The notes below the pieces were generated by a model. It saw only the letters and a program-made list of their open reading frames with translations. It was not told the DNA's origin and did not search any database. Of a DNA stretch of 64,000 bases, positions 61,401 to 64,000 are shown one piece after another. The DNA is from Cyclina sinensis. Its lineage: Eukaryota > Mollusca > Bivalvia > Venerida > Veneridae. A program made the position numbers and the translations under genes. Positions within the stretch are counted from its first letter, which is position 1; each line of letters begins with the position of its first letter. Location of the stretch: contig JAAONU010000002.1 in assembly GCA_012932295.1 (NCBI GenBank), positions 16,777,388 to 16,841,387 on the forward strand. The letters are read 5' to 3'.

Positions 61401-64000
61401 CCAGTAAACGCATACCCATCTGCGCACGACAGGTTCACACGGTCACCAAAGTCAAAAGCACGTGGAGAAACCACGTAACCATCTGCATTAAGCACAGGAC
61501 AACCTGTAATTTACACAATTTTAGAAGATAGCAAAGAGCCTTTTGTGTCAAGTGAAAGTCTGGAAAAAAATGTTTACAACTTGCAAACAATGTAAGCATA
61601 TGTCTTTTCTGTGTACAGTGAATGATACATATGTTTCCAGACATGCTTAAAGTGTCCATATATAACAATATTATCTATTTTGTATCCTAAAAGAAAGAAA
61701 CATTTTTATGGCATTTAAAAAGTCTGATAAGATAGTATTAAAATACAAAATATTTACCTGTGTAAGCATGGTAAAAATGTAAGAAATCGAGATGATCGTA
61801 CTCCTTAAACATCTACCACAGTCAAGAGAAGTTTATTCATTACCTGTTATGCATATTAAGGTACTTCTATCATTTCTAAAGCCCTTTAAGGCAAACAGTA
61901 TTCAATTTAAAGTCAATGCATTTTCAAAGTTTTATTCACTTTCTTTTTTTTTCTATCAGCTTGGAAGATGTCATTATTTGAATGTGTTCTGGGTTTGTAT
62001 ATTCGAAGGAAATTGTTGACATAATTATTATGAGATATTATCATTGTCTTGTACATGACATGCCGAACAAATGTTGCAACAGGTAATTGTAAAATGTATT
62101 TATCAGCACTTTATCAAAGTAAGTGTGCATTCCACGTTTTCTTCCATTATGTGCACATGACCGTATGCTTTTATTTTTGCCAATGTATTTTACTTTCAAG
62201 AAGACATTTTGATATATTGTCAACAGAAATATTTACCTGGTGAAAAGGATGCCTTGAAACCACGCCCACTTCCCCTGGAGCCTGTGAACATGGCCAAAGT
62301 AACCCTATTCTCCTCTGTACGAGACTGTCCAAAGAGGGAAGTCCCATTGTGTGAAGATATGGAACCCATAACAGGTGCAATCTGAAAGCAATGACATAAC
62401 GTATATATTGCAGTTTATTGTTATTAGTTTGTATTTTCAATTTTTATGACTCATGGCAAAAGAAAAGTTAAAATGTTCTTTTTCATTCCTTCATCATCTA
62501 AAGGTACACCTTTTCAAATCATTTTGCTGATTGAAAAATTAATTATAATTATATCTTGAAAAAGATTGAAAGAAAATATAACAGTCAAATAAATCAAAGC
62601 CATAATAAACACTTAAGAGGGAAACAGAGTAGCCATTATTCTGACATACCGTCATGACGTCTTCATCGAGATCAAAATCTTCAAACACAACTGTCACACT
62701 GCGGTCCTGTGATGGGGCATGCAGGGTCCAGTAACATTCCATTAAGTCTGGATAACTCTTACTTGTTCCGTATCCAGGTGAGTTCAACGTTCCACTTCCT
62801 ACTATACTGACGTCACATCCTAAAATGACAACGATTTTAAACTTTTTCATAAAATATAACTAAAATTGGCAGAAAAAAAATGGAGATGTATTACAGTATT
62901 AGTGAATATGTACATAATTCTACTGCTTAAAACTGCAGCAAATATTATATTGCTACGATTAGTAAAATGACTTTAAGCAAAATCAAAATATTAATTAGTG
63001 TGTAATAACAAAAAATAGACAGTTTATGAACTCTTAACGAACTTCATATAAGGCTCACATACCCTGTTTATATTGTATGAGTGCCCCATTACATTTCCAG
63101 TGTTCTAGTAGATCCATTTTCACGTGCACTCTATTTCCGGTCGACATAATTAGCTTCGTTGCTGAACCGGAAGACAGTGTCTCAAGCAAATCATCTTCGT
63201 CATAAATGTATATATGGTCATTACAGCATAAGTCTAAATAAAGGACCTGAAATAAACAAATACTATCTTAGAGTCTTTAAGTTATTTATTTCTTGTTTCC
63301 TGGAAATCATATGATAGAAAGGACAAAACTATTTTGCACTTGGGTGAAATTACTTTAAAATAATATATCAGTGGTCAAAGTGACCCTGGATATTTGACAA
63401 AAGATCTGTGGATGTGTTTCCTGATAGTAAAAAGCATGAATTATCTTTGTACCTTAATAATTATATTCATTGACAAAAAAGTTTTACTTCAACTGAGTTA
63501 GGTTGAATATAGCAAACATCTTTCATGGTCAGGTCATTTATTTTCATCAAAGAAGTTTTTAAAAAAGTCTTTTTTTTCTAGTGTACATTATTTCTAAACA
63601 TTAGCTGTATGTTCAGCATTTATCTTGACTAACATAAATTTTGATCATTTTAAACATAAATACAGCTTTAAACACATCCTGTTTTTACAAAGTAATAAGT
63701 ATGTTATAACAGGACAGGTGTATTTTCACATAAATTCATTATCCTGTTAATTTCCAGTGGAATATAGCCAGATATTGCACAACAGCAAACTGAGTTTGGA
63801 AATTACACATCTCGACCTCAAGTCAGTAAAAAGGTAAATTCCAGTCATGTTATGCGAATGGTCCTATTACGAAATATAAAATGTATTTTTTTAACAAATC
63901 ATAGTCACCTACCTCTAACGTTATAAGATTGTTTCCAGAGGTTGTGATTGTGTATTTAAGCTCCATATTGCCAACATAGGGGTTTGGGTACAGGGGTGTT
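21004..64000 (-). CDS. Giant CUB-sushi-HYR-EGF-LamG single-pass receptor, 3' part of gene (49 exons)
   Basis: I assembled this gene by translating the minus strand and requiring AG/GT borders and phase agreement. It runs off the right edge, so the signal peptide and first domains are not visible. Visible order: 2 CUB, 7 sushi, HYR, linker, sushi, unknown Cys module, 2 GCC2/GCC3, 11 EGF, LamG/pentraxin-like, HYR, sushi-like, unknown Cys module, 2 GCC2/GCC3, stalk, transmembrane helix, about 230-residue tail. The composition resembles SVEP1-like proteins, but SVEP1 is secreted and this ends in a membrane anchor and an Arg/Ser-rich tail, so I give no symbol. Most sushi and EGF exons are phase 1-1, typical of shuffled modules. 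Likely role is a cell-surface adhesion or recognition receptor (inference). Exons at 46605, 37914, 29724 and 26073 carry small indels. No canonical AATAAA is seen in the 300 nt after the stop. Confidence 0.85.
21272..21690 (+). mobile_element. tRNA-derived SINE insertion
   Basis: A tRNA-like head at about 21,350 has an A-box ('ggctcagtggttacagtact') and a B-box ('ggagttcgaatcacg', 21,393-21,407), followed by an A-rich part ('aataaaaaagaatc'). The left duplicon lacks this block at the equivalent position (8,560), which proves insertion or deletion. 'gtctagtg.acaccttcctat' occurs at both 21,283 and 21,625. Confidence 0.72.
21947..22175 (-). CDS. Giant receptor exon 48: Arg-rich cytoplasmic tail
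   Basis: Phase 2 to 0: [46 protein letters not shown]. Two donors six bases apart (21945 and 21951 sides) keep the same frame, so the exact low end is ambiguous. The basic run looks like a nuclear-localisation or RNA-binding type segment. Confidence 0.75.
23075..23224 (-). CDS. Giant receptor exon 47: cytoplasmic tail
   Basis: Phase 2 to 2: [44 protein letters not shown]. The donor gtaagt overlaps a TAA, so reading through the intron would end the protein here with PYV. Confidence 0.78.
23676..23852 (-). CDS. Giant receptor exon 46: cytoplasmic tail
   Basis: Phase 2 to 2: [43 protein letters not shown]. No known domain. Its paralogue at 11525-11704 keeps an open frame in the same phase. Confidence 0.78.
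23990..24024. repeat. (GTTT)n microsatellite
   Basis: 'tttgtttgtttgtttg' continuing into 'gattgattg' and 'gtttgtttgttgttttttttt', between exons 45 and 46. Confidence 0.8.
24285..24351 (-). CDS. Giant receptor exon 45: start of cytoplasmic tail
   Basis: 67 nt, phase 1 to 2: [12 protein letters not shown], then [12 protein letters not shown] across the next junction. The basic KKK follows the membrane segment as expected. Absent from the duplicated fragment at 8-12 kb. Confidence 0.75.
24780..24908 (-). CDS. Giant receptor exon 44: transmembrane helix
   Basis: 43 codons, phase 1-1. After [11 protein letters not shown] comes an uninterrupted hydrophobic run ([14 protein letters not shown] and then IIILIICF) ended by C-C-C-K-E. 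This is the only strong membrane segment of the gene in the window and makes it type I. The acceptor region is tandemly repeated just upstream (24909-25140). Confidence 0.88.
24909..25140. repeat. 53-bp tandem repeat of the exon 44 acceptor
   Basis: 'ctgaaaggtaaaaactcat' occurs at 24909, 24961, 25014, 25067 and 25120, a period of 52-53. On the minus strand every unit carries 'tttttacctttcag' followed by the first 13 or so bases of the transmembrane exon (ctggagcgggc). The unit nearest the exon is the real acceptor. Confidence 0.9.
25434..25478 (-). CDS. Giant receptor exon 43: Thr-rich stalk
   Basis: 15 codons, phase 1-1: [14 protein letters not shown]. Likely an O-glycosylated juxtamembrane stalk (inference). 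A damaged copy exists at 12374-12417. Confidence 0.75.
26073..26262 (-). CDS. Giant receptor exon 42: GCC2/GCC3 repeat 4, with a 1-nt insertion
   Basis: Reads [42 protein letters not shown] and then TGA at 26087-26089. One base earlier the other frame gives STAESACVS and a good donor (gtaagt) in the required phase. Length 190 instead of 189 points to one extra base near 26,099-26,103. Confidence 0.82.
26855..27022 (-). CDS. Giant receptor exon 41: GCC2/GCC3 repeat 3
   Basis: 56 codons, phase 1-1: [44 protein letters not shown]. The ephrin-receptor-like Cys pattern is clear. Acceptor ttacag, donor gttagt. Confidence 0.85.
   Translation of the reverse strand, partial: SCVEEGHIMILKQRSVKDVLLAHIEATYQMLFQRVQLVTKAVQHLQMVPQVLITA
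27320..27404 (-). CDS. Giant receptor exon 40: junction into GCC2/GCC3 repeat 3
   Basis: Phase 0 to 1: [17 protein letters not shown], then [11 protein letters not shown]. The E-C-x-x-G-Y start feeds the Cys-rich exon 41. Confidence 0.76.
27707..27809 (-). CDS. Giant receptor exon 39: unknown Cys module, second copy, part 2
   Basis: 103 nt, phase 2 to 0: [20 protein letters not shown], then [11 protein letters not shown]. It is needed to reconcile the phases of exons 38 and 40. Acceptor atttcag, donor gtcagc is weak (GTCAGC). Confidence 0.72.
27985..28515. repeat. 42/44-45-bp minisatellite, about 13 units
   Basis: 'gactgataaccatatctg' recurs about every 42 bp ('tttttgcatc' type) or 44-45 bp ('agtgtttgtatc' type), joined by 'ttaggccgacgaat'. 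Diverged units continue to about 28,715. Located in the intron between exons 38 and 39. Long frames through it are repeat artefacts. Confidence 0.9.
28802..29036 (-). CDS. Giant receptor exon 38: unknown Cys module, second copy, part 1
   Basis: Phase 1 to 2: [50 protein letters not shown]. It occupies the position that exons 16-17 hold in the first HYR block. Acceptor actag, donor gtatgt. Confidence 0.76.
29724..29908 (-). CDS. Giant receptor exon 37: sushi-like module with frame breaks
   Basis: One frame gives [29 protein letters not shown] and then TAG at 29786-29788. The continuation [16 protein letters not shown] lies in another frame. The exon (185 nt) also starts in a frame that does not match the phase 1 end of exon 36, so two small indels, or one indel plus an unseen splice choice, are needed. 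Content resembles a post-HYR sushi with an extra Cys pair. Confidence 0.68.
30243..30455 (-). mobile_element. tRNA-derived SINE, copy 1
   Basis: On the minus strand a tRNA-like head reads 'gttcagtggtaatgcgctgg' with a B-box-like 'gcaagatcgatccc'. The body includes 'tctcatccgaaaga' (plus strand), shared with the copy at 42,045-42,270. Lies in the intron between exons 36 and 37. Confidence 0.7.
30743..30838 (-). CDS. Giant receptor exon 36: HYR domain 2, second part
   Basis: 32 codons, phase 1-1: [30 protein letters not shown]-x-Y-x-I-x-Y-x-A-x-D-x-x-G-D-x-A-x-C-x-F is the C-terminal half of HYR. Confidence 0.85.
31289..31420 (-). CDS. Giant receptor exon 35: HYR domain 2, first part
   Basis: 44 codons, phase 1-1: [15 protein letters not shown], then [14 protein letters not shown]. 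The A-P-x-V-x-x-C-P opening and W-x-x-P-x-F are HYR hallmarks. Confidence 0.85.
31461..31574. repeat. 37-bp tandem repeat (3 units) beside exon 35
   Basis: 'tttcgaatcccaacaggggt' recurs at 31461, 31498 and 31535. 'ggtcgctgtttcgaatccca' at the start looks like a pol III B-box, so the unit may derive from a SINE head. It begins 41 nt upstream of the exon 35 acceptor on the minus strand. Confidence 0.82.
32350..32487. mobile_element. Foldback MITE-like palindrome
   Basis: 'aaataacacacatcagcgag' at the left is the inverse of 'ctcgctgatgtgtgttattt' at the right end. The arms of about 65 nt continue through 'gatagaggata' and 'aataacaccctcg' to a short loop near 32,418. AT-rich flanks. Related 'cgggtgttattgttttttt' sequence at about 32,169 suggests a larger element from about 32,100. 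Confidence 0.75.
32546..32685 (-). CDS. Giant receptor exon 34: linker before HYR 2
   Basis: Phase 2 to 1: [42 protein letters not shown]. The acceptor is tactgtacag with no clear pyrimidine tract and sits at the edge of a 22-bp tandem repeat that repeats the same acceptor-like motif. Confidence 0.76.
32687..32850. repeat. 22-bp minisatellite at the exon 34 acceptor
   Basis: 'tgtacagtataacaaagtat' units start at 32687, 32710, 32733, 32755, 32777, 32799 and 32821. The first overlaps the acceptor of exon 34. On the minus strand each other unit offers 'tactgtacaag'. Confidence 0.9.
33294..33431 (-). CDS. Giant receptor exon 33: LamG/pentraxin-like domain part 4
   Basis: Phase 2 to 2: [12 protein letters not shown], then [18 protein letters not shown]-x-G-x-V-S-x-V-x-V is the last strand pair of the fold. 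Separated from exon 32 by the largest intron of the window (2.9 kb). Confidence 0.82.
33440..36340. other. Intron 32-33 of giant receptor, with a ~65-bp repeat
   Basis: Largest intron. At 33,785-34,050 four imperfect units share 'tgcaaaaatat' and 'tttgttcattcaaa' with a spacing of about 60-72 bp. The rest is AT-rich with no coding signal I can support. Confidence 0.6.
36344..36501 (-). CDS. Giant receptor exon 32: LamG/pentraxin-like domain part 3
   Basis: Phase 0 to 2: [19 protein letters not shown], then [18 protein letters not shown] ... L-Y-I-D-G is the diagnostic LamG/pentraxin motif. Confidence 0.87.
37393..37498 (-). CDS. Giant receptor exon 31: LamG/pentraxin-like domain part 2
   Basis: Phase 2 to 0: [17 protein letters not shown], then [14 protein letters not shown] mid-domain strand segment. 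Acceptor aacag, donor gtaatt. Confidence 0.78.
37914..38095 (-). CDS. Giant receptor exon 30: LamG/pentraxin-like domain part 1, with a frameshift
   Basis: Reads [15 protein letters not shown], then [18 protein letters not shown], and then a TAG at 37935-37937. The sense frame continues as [12 protein letters not shown] one frame over. The exon is 182 nt but must go from phase 1 to 2, so one extra base (or two missing) lies near 37,945-37,955. F-S-I-A-F-W is the first strand of a LamG/pentraxin fold. Confidence 0.78.
38463..38603 (-). CDS. Giant receptor exon 29: end of EGF 10 and EGF 11
   Basis: 47 codons, phase 1-1: [43 protein letters not shown]. The last EGF before the LamG-like domain. 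Confidence 0.87.
38862..38975 (-). CDS. Giant receptor exon 28: end of EGF 9, start of EGF 10
   Basis: 38 codons, phase 1-1: GYTGNYCE, then [13 protein letters not shown] and ATCACPE. Acceptor gtaag, donor gtaaat. Confidence 0.86.
39424..39554 (-). CDS. Giant receptor exon 27: end of EGF 8, start of EGF 9
   Basis: [11 protein letters not shown] closes EGF 8; [15 protein letters not shown] and FQCTCPT begin EGF 9. Phases 2 to 1. Confidence 0.85.
40019..40218 (-). CDS. Giant receptor exon 26: EGF 7 and most of EGF 8
   Basis: Starts phase 0 with [13 protein letters not shown] and [13 protein letters not shown] (EGF 7), then [15 protein letters not shown] and YRC (EGF 8, finished in the next exon). 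Donor gtaaga, phase 2. Confidence 0.86.
40443..40576 (-). CDS. Giant receptor exon 25: EGF 6
   Basis: Reads [35 protein letters not shown]. Phases 1 to 0. A variant EGF with DDN in place of the N-G-G turn. Confidence 0.83.
40846..40962 (-). CDS. Giant receptor exon 24: EGF 5
   Basis: 39 codons, phase 1-1: [32 protein letters not shown] standard EGF. Acceptor atcag, donor gtatgt. Confidence 0.87.
41298..41437 (-). CDS. Giant receptor exon 23: EGF 4
   Basis: Reads [19 protein letters not shown], then [13 protein letters not shown]. Phases 2 to 1. All six EGF Cys and the G-W-T-G turn are present. Confidence 0.86.
41440..43550. other. Intron 22-23 of giant receptor
   Basis: Contains the SINE copy at 42,045-42,270 and otherwise AT-rich sequence. 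A 123-codon minus frame (42,681-43,052) has no known motif or exon partner. Confidence 0.5.
42045..42270 (-). mobile_element. tRNA-derived SINE, copy 2
   Basis: Same order of blocks as 30,243-30,455 on the plus strand: 'agtgcaaactacagaaagca', 'cactcctggttc', 'tctcatccgaaagac', then the tRNA-like end 'gattacaagtccagtaag'. A 120-codon frame crosses it but is a repeat shadow. Confidence 0.7.
43554..43701 (-). CDS. Giant receptor exon 22: end of EGF 2 and EGF 3
   Basis: Reads [36 protein letters not shown]. Phases 1 to 2, donor gtaagt. The acceptor is the atatag before CTGCTG; a second AG a few bases on would break the EGF frame. Confidence 0.8.
44100..45350. repeat. Bivalve-type 'tgacctagtttt' repeat with 84-bp tandem core
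   Basis: Diverged monomers with 'gtgacctagttttgaaccc'-like phrases fill the intron between exons 21 and 22. At 44,700-44,960 three units of about 84 bp share 'catttgggtcaaagatgtga' and 'gatcatcaggacaaacattc'. Because 84 is a multiple of 3, both strands stay open (96 and 129 codons), which I treat as an artefact. Confidence 0.75.
45401..45526 (-). CDS. Giant receptor exon 21: end of EGF 1 and start of EGF 2
   Basis: 42 codons, phase 1-1: GYTGRRCE closes EGF 1; [13 protein letters not shown] and FSCTCSTDP begin EGF 2. Acceptor tctag, donor gtaaat. Confidence 0.85.
46113..46202 (-). CDS. Giant receptor exon 20: EGF 1, first part
   Basis: 30 codons, phase 1-1: [14 protein letters not shown], then YNCTCPP. 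The EGF is completed by GYTGRRCE at the start of the next exon. Confidence 0.85.
46285..46352 (+). mobile_element. tRNA-like fragment with perfect B-box
   Basis: 'tgtggctggacgcctagtta' followed by 'gggttcaagtcc' (46,336-46,347) matches the spacing of RNA polymerase III A and B boxes. No cloverleaf closes, so it is a SINE head remnant rather than a tRNA gene. Confidence 0.45.
46605..46792 (-). CDS. Giant receptor exon 19: GCC2/GCC3 repeat 2, with a 1-nt frameshift
   Basis: Reads [19 protein letters not shown] and [10 protein letters not shown], then runs into a TAG at 46641-46643. In another frame the expected ending follows ([16 protein letters not shown]). The exon is 188 nt where phase 1-1 demands a multiple of 3. 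A missing base near 46,675-46,682 explains it. The flanking exons are intact, so this may be an assembly error or a disabling change. Confidence 0.82.
47041..47087. repeat. (ATGTT)n microsatellite
   Basis: About nine units of 'gttat' with one 'gtcat' variant, 117 nt from the low end of exon 18. Confidence 0.85.
47204..47380 (-). CDS. Giant receptor exon 18: GCC2/GCC3 repeat 1
   Basis: 59 codons, phase 1-1: [37 protein letters not shown]. This is the ephrin-receptor-like Cys pattern C-P-x-G-x-Y ... C-x-x-C-P-x-G-T-Y. Confidence 0.88.
47580..47830. repeat. ~115-bp tandem repeat in intron 17-18
   Basis: 'atatgttggtggtaaagata', 'atatgttggtggtaaatata' and 'tatgttggtagtaaagataa' mark three units with 'taactggcaatctgtatcaa' in the second and a near copy in the third. 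Confidence 0.65.
48008..48257 (-). CDS. Giant receptor exon 17: unknown Cys module, part 2
   Basis: Reads [28 protein letters not shown], then [16 protein letters not shown]. Phases 0 to 1. The last part, with F-x-P-x-G-x-x-C, leads into the following GCC2/GCC3 repeat. Confidence 0.78.
48530..48684 (-). CDS. Giant receptor exon 16: unknown Cys module, part 1
   Basis: Reads [18 protein letters not shown], then MEVQCNQFS. Phases 1 to 0. Together with exon 17 it forms a module of unknown type between sushi 8 and the GCC2/GCC3 repeats. A similar arrangement recurs at 27707-29036. Confidence 0.75.
49008..49091 (-). CDS. Giant receptor exon 15: short linker
   Basis: 28 codons, phase 1-1: [15 protein letters not shown], then [10 protein letters not shown]. 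No known domain. It has good acceptor (tttacag) and donor (gtaaac) sites and fits between the sushi 8 exon and the next one. Confidence 0.7.
49406..49445. repeat. (ATTT)n microsatellite
   Basis: About ten perfect 'attt' units in the intron between exons 14 and 15. Confidence 0.85.
49547..49720 (-). CDS. Giant receptor exon 14: sushi 8
   Basis: 58 codons, phase 1-1: [46 protein letters not shown] sushi with an extra Cys pair, like the type found after HYR in SVEP1-like proteins. Confidence 0.85.
49730..50860. other. Intron 13-14, left part
   Basis: AT-rich with short (AT)n tracts at about 50,112 and 50,688. No coding or RNA feature supported. Confidence 0.45.
50870..51440. repeat. ATACGG-rich repeat
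   Basis: The words 'atacgg', 'tatacgg' and 'ccgtat' occur more than twenty times. From about 51,080 three units of about 105 bp share '.cagaatacggaaatgct', 'aagccgtacatgacacata' and 'agatatacg'. Lies in the intron between exons 13 and 14. Confidence 0.8.
51572..51811 (-). CDS. Giant receptor exon 13: linker module after HYR 1
   Basis: 80 codons, phase 1-1: [35 protein letters not shown]. It ends like an HYR (C-T-V-x-L) but lacks the other HYR features. I regard it as a degenerate HYR-like beta domain; function unknown. Confidence 0.75.
51900..53090. repeat. Bivalve-type ~150-bp monomer repeat
   Basis: Monomers share 'agatttgtaaagttttccta' or variants (about 52,150, 52,294, 52,430, 52,593, 52,751), 'aatttgaacaatctt' and a terminal 'agcagttttagaggagatgt' with 'gatgacggacaacg' and 'agctcaaaatgagcatg'. 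This family is familiar from bivalve intergenic DNA. In the intron between exons 12 and 13. Confidence 0.75.
53095..53825. other. Intron 12-13, right part
   Basis: Unique-looking sequence with a slightly higher GC patch at 53,500-53,560. Nothing recognised. Confidence 0.4.
53831..54076 (-). CDS. Giant receptor exon 12: HYR domain 1
   Basis: 82 codons, phase 1-1. It opens [13 protein letters not shown] and ends [17 protein letters not shown]. The D-x-x-A-P start, TATDNN core and D-x-N-G-N-x-x-x-C end define a hyalin-repeat (HYR) domain, as found next to sushi domains in SVEP1-like proteins. Confidence 0.88.
54585..54791 (-). CDS. Giant receptor exon 11: sushi 7
   Basis: 69 codons, phase 1-1: [45 protein letters not shown] typical sushi with four Cys and a Trp. 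Acceptor ttctag, donor gtaact. Confidence 0.86.
55427..55639 (-). CDS. Giant receptor exon 10: sushi 6
   Basis: 71 codons, phase 1-1: [40 protein letters not shown]. An extra Cys pair (FCNLHGC) lies in the first loop, so it is longer than a usual sushi. Confidence 0.86.
55645..56935. other. Intron 9-10 of giant receptor
   Basis: AT-rich intron, no repeats or coding signal that I can support. Confidence 0.4.
56941..57132 (-). CDS. Giant receptor exon 9: sushi 5
   Basis: 64 codons, phase 1-1: [42 protein letters not shown]. Canonical Cys pattern with GEW. Acceptor ccaag, donor gtatgt. Confidence 0.86.
57551..57712 (-). CDS. Giant receptor exon 8: sushi 4
   Basis: 54 codons, phase 1-1: [42 protein letters not shown] short sushi with four Cys and no Trp in the last loop. 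Acceptor ttcag, donor gtatga. Confidence 0.85.
57944..58138 (-). CDS. Giant receptor exon 7: sushi 3
   Basis: 65 codons, phase 1-1: [42 protein letters not shown]. It has four Cys, but the Trp before the last Cys is replaced by Phe, so it is a divergent sushi. Confidence 0.82.
58301..59750 (-). mobile_element. Tc1/mariner-type DNA transposon, inactive
   Basis: Ends are inverted: left 'ctagcggattaaagaaactg', right (reverse complement) 'ctagcagagaaaagaaactg', each continuing tgtgcatg or gtgcatg, and flanked by TA. About 1,450 bp, inside the intron between exons 6 and 7. The transposase is on the minus strand. Confidence 0.88.
58510..59466 (-). pseudogene. Tc1-like transposase, broken
   Basis: Starts [18 protein letters not shown] with a helix-turn-helix ([13 protein letters not shown]). 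One TAA at 59263-59265 interrupts an otherwise continuous frame to about 58,972. Further on, frame changes separate the catalytic pieces: FKDESRFHL (first D), LQQDNARLH (second D) and [10 protein letters not shown] (E). The D, D, E signature and length fit Tc1-like transposases, which cut and paste the element at TA. Confidence 0.85.
59823..59996 (-). CDS. Giant receptor exon 6: sushi 2
   Basis: 58 codons, phase 1-1: [40 protein letters not shown]. All four sushi Cys and the W are present. A Tc1-like element lies in the intron that follows (58301-59750). Confidence 0.88.
60251..60970. mobile_element. Non-autonomous element with inverted ends
   Basis: 'gggatccgggatcgtatta' near 60,278 is inverted as 'taatacgatcccggatccc' near 60,907, and outer parts ('gcgaggggaaa...' and '...tttcccttcacc') also pair imperfectly. 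The 600-bp interior is AT-rich and has no transposase. Confidence 0.65.
61318..61503 (-). CDS. Giant receptor exon 5: sushi 1
   Basis: One sushi/CCP domain of 62 codons in phase 1-1: [39 protein letters not shown]. The four Cys and the W before the last Cys are present. Acceptor attacag, donor gtaagt. Confidence 0.88.
62237..62381 (-). CDS. Giant receptor exon 4: CUB 2, second part
   Basis: Acceptor tttcag, donor gtaaat. Ends with [13 protein letters not shown]; the G-x-G-F-x-A-x-F/Y motif is the last CUB strand. Phases 0 to 1, leading into the sushi series. Confidence 0.82.
62650..62819 (-). CDS. Giant receptor exon 3: CUB 2, first part
   Basis: Begins [18 protein letters not shown], the canonical CUB opening (C, then G-x-L-x-S-P-G-Y). 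It continues with ECYWTLHAP and [13 protein letters not shown]. Acceptor ttttag, donor gtatgt, phases 1 to 0. Confidence 0.85.
63063..63246 (-). CDS. Giant receptor exon 2: CUB 1, second part
   Basis: Acceptor tttcag, donor gtatgt. Reads [19 protein letters not shown] and ends near GALIQYKQG. The Cys pair followed by D-H-I-x-I-Y-D is the usual CUB core. It ends in phase 1 into the next CUB. Confidence 0.82.
63250..63910. other. Intron 1-2 of giant receptor
   Basis: AT-rich intron splitting the first CUB domain; nothing recognised in it. Confidence 0.45.
63913..64000 (-). CDS. Giant receptor exon 1 of window: CUB 1, first part (cut by window edge)
   Basis: The frame reads [13 protein letters not shown], then [14 protein letters not shown], the N-terminal half of a CUB domain (Y-P-N-x-Y, then hydrophobic strands). 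The donor is gtaggt. The exon continues past the right edge. It joins in phase 0 to the exon at 63063. Confidence 0.8.

Overview
The window is AT-rich animal genomic DNA with short exons, long introns and canonical GT/AG splice sites. The protein families (CUB, sushi/CCP, HYR, EGF, WSC, C-type lectin) and the non-coding repeats point to a bivalve mollusc, possibly a venerid clam. The repeats are '...tgaccttgacctt...', '...ggggcataactttgtcaaaatgc...', '...gacctagtttt...' and 'gaacggacgaacgg' tails. Species is not determinable from the sequence alone.

Right two-thirds (21,004-64,000, minus strand): the 3' part of one giant gene. I trace 49 exons, about 7.7 kb of coding sequence and roughly 2,570 codons, running off the right edge. 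Reading from the right edge leftwards, the protein is: two CUB domains, seven sushi domains, an HYR domain plus a linker, an eighth sushi, a cysteine-containing module of unknown type, two ephrin-receptor-like (GCC2/GCC3) repeats, eleven EGF repeats, a LamG/pentraxin-like domain, a second HYR, a sushi-like module, a second copy of the unknown module, two more GCC2/GCC3 repeats, a Thr-rich stalk, one transmembrane helix and a cytoplasmic tail that ends in an Arg/Ser-rich segment. The set HYR, CCP, unknown module, 2x GCC2/GCC3 therefore occurs twice, on either side of the EGF-LamG core. Phases agree across the model except in four exons that carry small indels (near 46.68, 37.95, 29.79 and 26.10 kb) and at one exon junction. 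No in-frame substitution stop was seen in this gene, so assembly error and young pseudogenisation are both open.

Left third (1-21,000): a plus-strand receptor family (signal peptide, WSC-like domain, C-type-lectin-like domain, transmembrane helix, tyrosine-motif tail) is present in three damaged copies at 2.4-3.4, 13.07-14.78 and 16.5-18.0 kb. The 13.07 kb copy is the best preserved but still has several frameshifts. About 10 kb has been duplicated: about 1.95-12.87 kb corresponds to about 16.03-25.93 kb. Each copy holds a lectin-receptor copy facing, tail to tail, the 3' end of the giant gene. In the left copy the giant-gene tail exons are a decayed fragment that lacks the transmembrane exon.

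Mobile and repeated DNA: a dimeric tandem array at 1-1740, a second array at 4.36-5.07 kb, a dead Tc1/mariner element with terminal inverted repeats at 58.30-59.75 kb, two non-autonomous inverted-repeat elements, at least three tRNA-derived SINE copies, and many minisatellites. Two of these minisatellites are tandem copies of the gene's own 3' splice sites, and a third lies just upstream of another acceptor.
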